Shown one piece after another: positions 62,997-64,000 of a stretch of DNA of 64,000 nt. Position numbers and translations under genes: made by a program. The stretch is from Raineyella sp. LH-20 (GTDB lineage Bacteria; Actinomycetota; Actinomycetes; Propionibacteriales; Propionibacteriaceae), in NCBI RefSeq assembly GCF_033110965.1, contig NZ_CP137003.1, positions 1,674,001-1,738,000 of the forward strand, read 5' to 3'. Every line of letters begins with the position of its first letter. Position 1 is the first letter of the stretch. The notes under the pieces are model-generated. The model saw only the letters and a program-made list of their open reading frames with translations, was not told where the DNA came from and searched no databases.

Positions 62997-63935
62997 TCAG
63001 AAGTCCGCCCGCGCCTGGTCGGCGTGGACATACCCCGACACAGCGGAGCCCTCCACAGTCAGGGCGACGAGCTTTCGCGCCAGAGGATCGGGCAGCATGC
63101 CGAGCCGACCGTCCAACCGCTCGGCCGCAGCCATCAATCGTGTCTTGTCCAGCCGTCCGATCGCCCGGACAAGGACGTTCCACGGGCTTCGACCTGGCGG
63201 GATCGCTGCGGGCAGATGCTCGTTGCCGTGCTTGGCCTCGAAGATCCGCCGCGCGGCGCCGGAGTGGAAGGCTCGTTTGGCCCGCGACTCTACGGATTGG
63301 GCGGCGGCGTGGTGCGGCGTGGCCAGCTCCGGGGCGAGCACGATCCGGACGCCGGCCTCGTGCAGCCGGAAGCCCCAGTCGACGTCCTCCCAGCCGTACG
63401 CCCGGTAATCAGAGTCGTACGGTCCGACCCGGTCGTACGTCCCGCGGGTGACCGACACATTTCCGGCCCAGTAGCGCCATGCGGCGTCTGGGGAACCGGC
63501 GTAGGCATCTGACCGGAACCGTGTGTCGCTGGGACGTCCATACACGCGGGCATAGGGGGAGTCGGGGAAGGAATTGAGATAGATCCCGACCACCCCCACC
63601 GGCTCATCGTGGTGACGTGCGATCAACCGGGCCACGTAGTGCGGACCGGGCTCCAGGTCGTCGTCACAGCGGGCCAGGATCCGGCCCCGCGCGGCCTCGA
63701 AGCCGGCGTTGAGGGCGCTGACCCGGCCACGGTTCTCGGGAAAGACGATGGTGCGGACCGGCAGGTGGGCGTACGAGGCCAGGACCTGCTCGGAGTCGTC
63801 GATGTCGCCGTCGAGCACGATGACAGCCTCCCAGGAGCGATTGCTCTGTCCCTCCAGTGCCCGCAGCAGGACCGGCAACCGTGCGGCGCCCGCCCGGGAC
63901 GGGACGACGATCGAGACGTCGGGGGTGGGCGTCAT
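62997..63935 (-). CDS. GT2-family glycosyltransferase
   Basis: A 312-residue GT2 enzyme: VSIVVPSRAGAARLPVLLRA, VIVLDGDIDD, FPENRGRVSALNAGFEAARG, ILARCDDDLEPGPHYV with the DDD motif, and YGWEDVDWGFRLHEAGVRIV with the ED acceptor-site motif. It is a typical inverting transferase of a surface-saccharide locus. The ATG overlaps the stop of the next gene (ATGA). Confidence 0.92.
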   Translation of the reverse strand: MTPTPDVSIVVPSRAGAARLPVLLRALEGQSNRSWEAVIVLDGDIDDSEQVLASYAHLPVRTIVFPENRGRVSALNAGFEAARGRILARCDDDLEPGPHYVARLIARHHDEPVGVVGIYLNSFPDSPYARVYGRPSDTRFRSDAYAGSPDAAWRYWAGNVSVTRGTYDRVGPYDSDYRAYGWEDVDWGFRLHEAGVRIVLAPELATPHHAAAQSVESRAKRAFHSGAARRIFEAKHGNEHLPAAIPPGRSPWNVLVRAIGRLDKTRLMAAAERLDGRLGMLPDPLARKLVALTVEGSAVSGYVHADQARADF

Positions 63936-64000
63936 TGCTGTCCTTTCGCCGGGAGCACACCCAGCTCGGTGAGAAGGGTCGCGAGGCGGTCCCGGGCGGC
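63932..64000 (-). CDS. 3' end of a gene continuing beyond the window
   Basis: The minus strand reads AARDRLATLLTELGVLPAKGQ and one more Gln before a stop at 63934-63932. Only the last 22 residues lie in the window. The four-base overlap with the GT2 gene shows that it belongs to the same operon. Function cannot be told. Confidence 0.75.
   Translation of the reverse strand, partial: AARDRLATLLTELGVLPAKGQQ

Overview
The window is high-GC DNA with dense genes, many GTG starts, ATGA-type overlaps and several starts that look leaderless. Together with an HspR-type operator in front of clpB, this points to an actinobacterium. Gene content would fit the Propionibacteriales, but I cannot prove the family.

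Layout. Positions 1-9558 hold a type I-G (formerly I-U) CRISPR-Cas locus. Four 36-nt repeats lie at the left edge and a cas operon is read leftwards: cas3, csx17, csb1, csb2, a cas4-cas1 fusion, cas2. Upstream of cas3 (9559-10530) are broken insertion-sequence and ATPase remnants. Among them is what I regard as the most interesting element: a degenerate mini-CRISPR (10181-10262). Its spacer-like sequence matches, next to a TTA PAM, a site 44 bp away that overlaps a leftward promoter facing the cas operon. This is the architecture of CreR/CreA-type cas-regulating RNAs, which I do not recall being described for type I-G.

10607-23553 is mostly housekeeping and accessory genes: a P-loop ATPase, a methyltransferase, an AlkB-like protein lacking its iron ligands, a lone condensation domain, dehydrogenase and hydrolase genes, an AbiEi/DUF559 protein and clpB. 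A small gene after clpB encodes a protein that is almost entirely Ser-x-x triplets. 24707-33997 is an iniBAC-like module. An IniB-like acidic repeat protein and two dynamin-like GTPases are read leftwards; a membrane-anchored Hsp70-like protein and a LuxR-type regulator are read rightwards from the same intergenic region. 34078-42549 carries an effector-binding-domain protein, a GH13 enzyme with a TetR regulator, a CitE-like lyase preceded by a CRP/GlxR-type site, and two tandem secreted choice-of-anchor-like paralogues.

44060 to the right edge is a cell-surface polysaccharide locus. It has GT2 and GT4 glycosyltransferases, a DUF2304 protein, a Wzx-like flippase, two large DUF6541-like membrane proteins, a Wzz/BY-kinase and its likely low-molecular-weight phosphatase, a nucleotidyltransferase plus PqqD pair, a CBS-NeuB-SAF-isomerase fusion with NeuA (nonulosonic acid activation), and an O-antigen-ligase-like protein. 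A recurrent palindrome, TTCCATAGG-N5-CCTATGGAA, occurs only in intergenic regions of this locus. Short intergenic tandem repeats are common across the window. No rRNA or tRNA gene was recognised.
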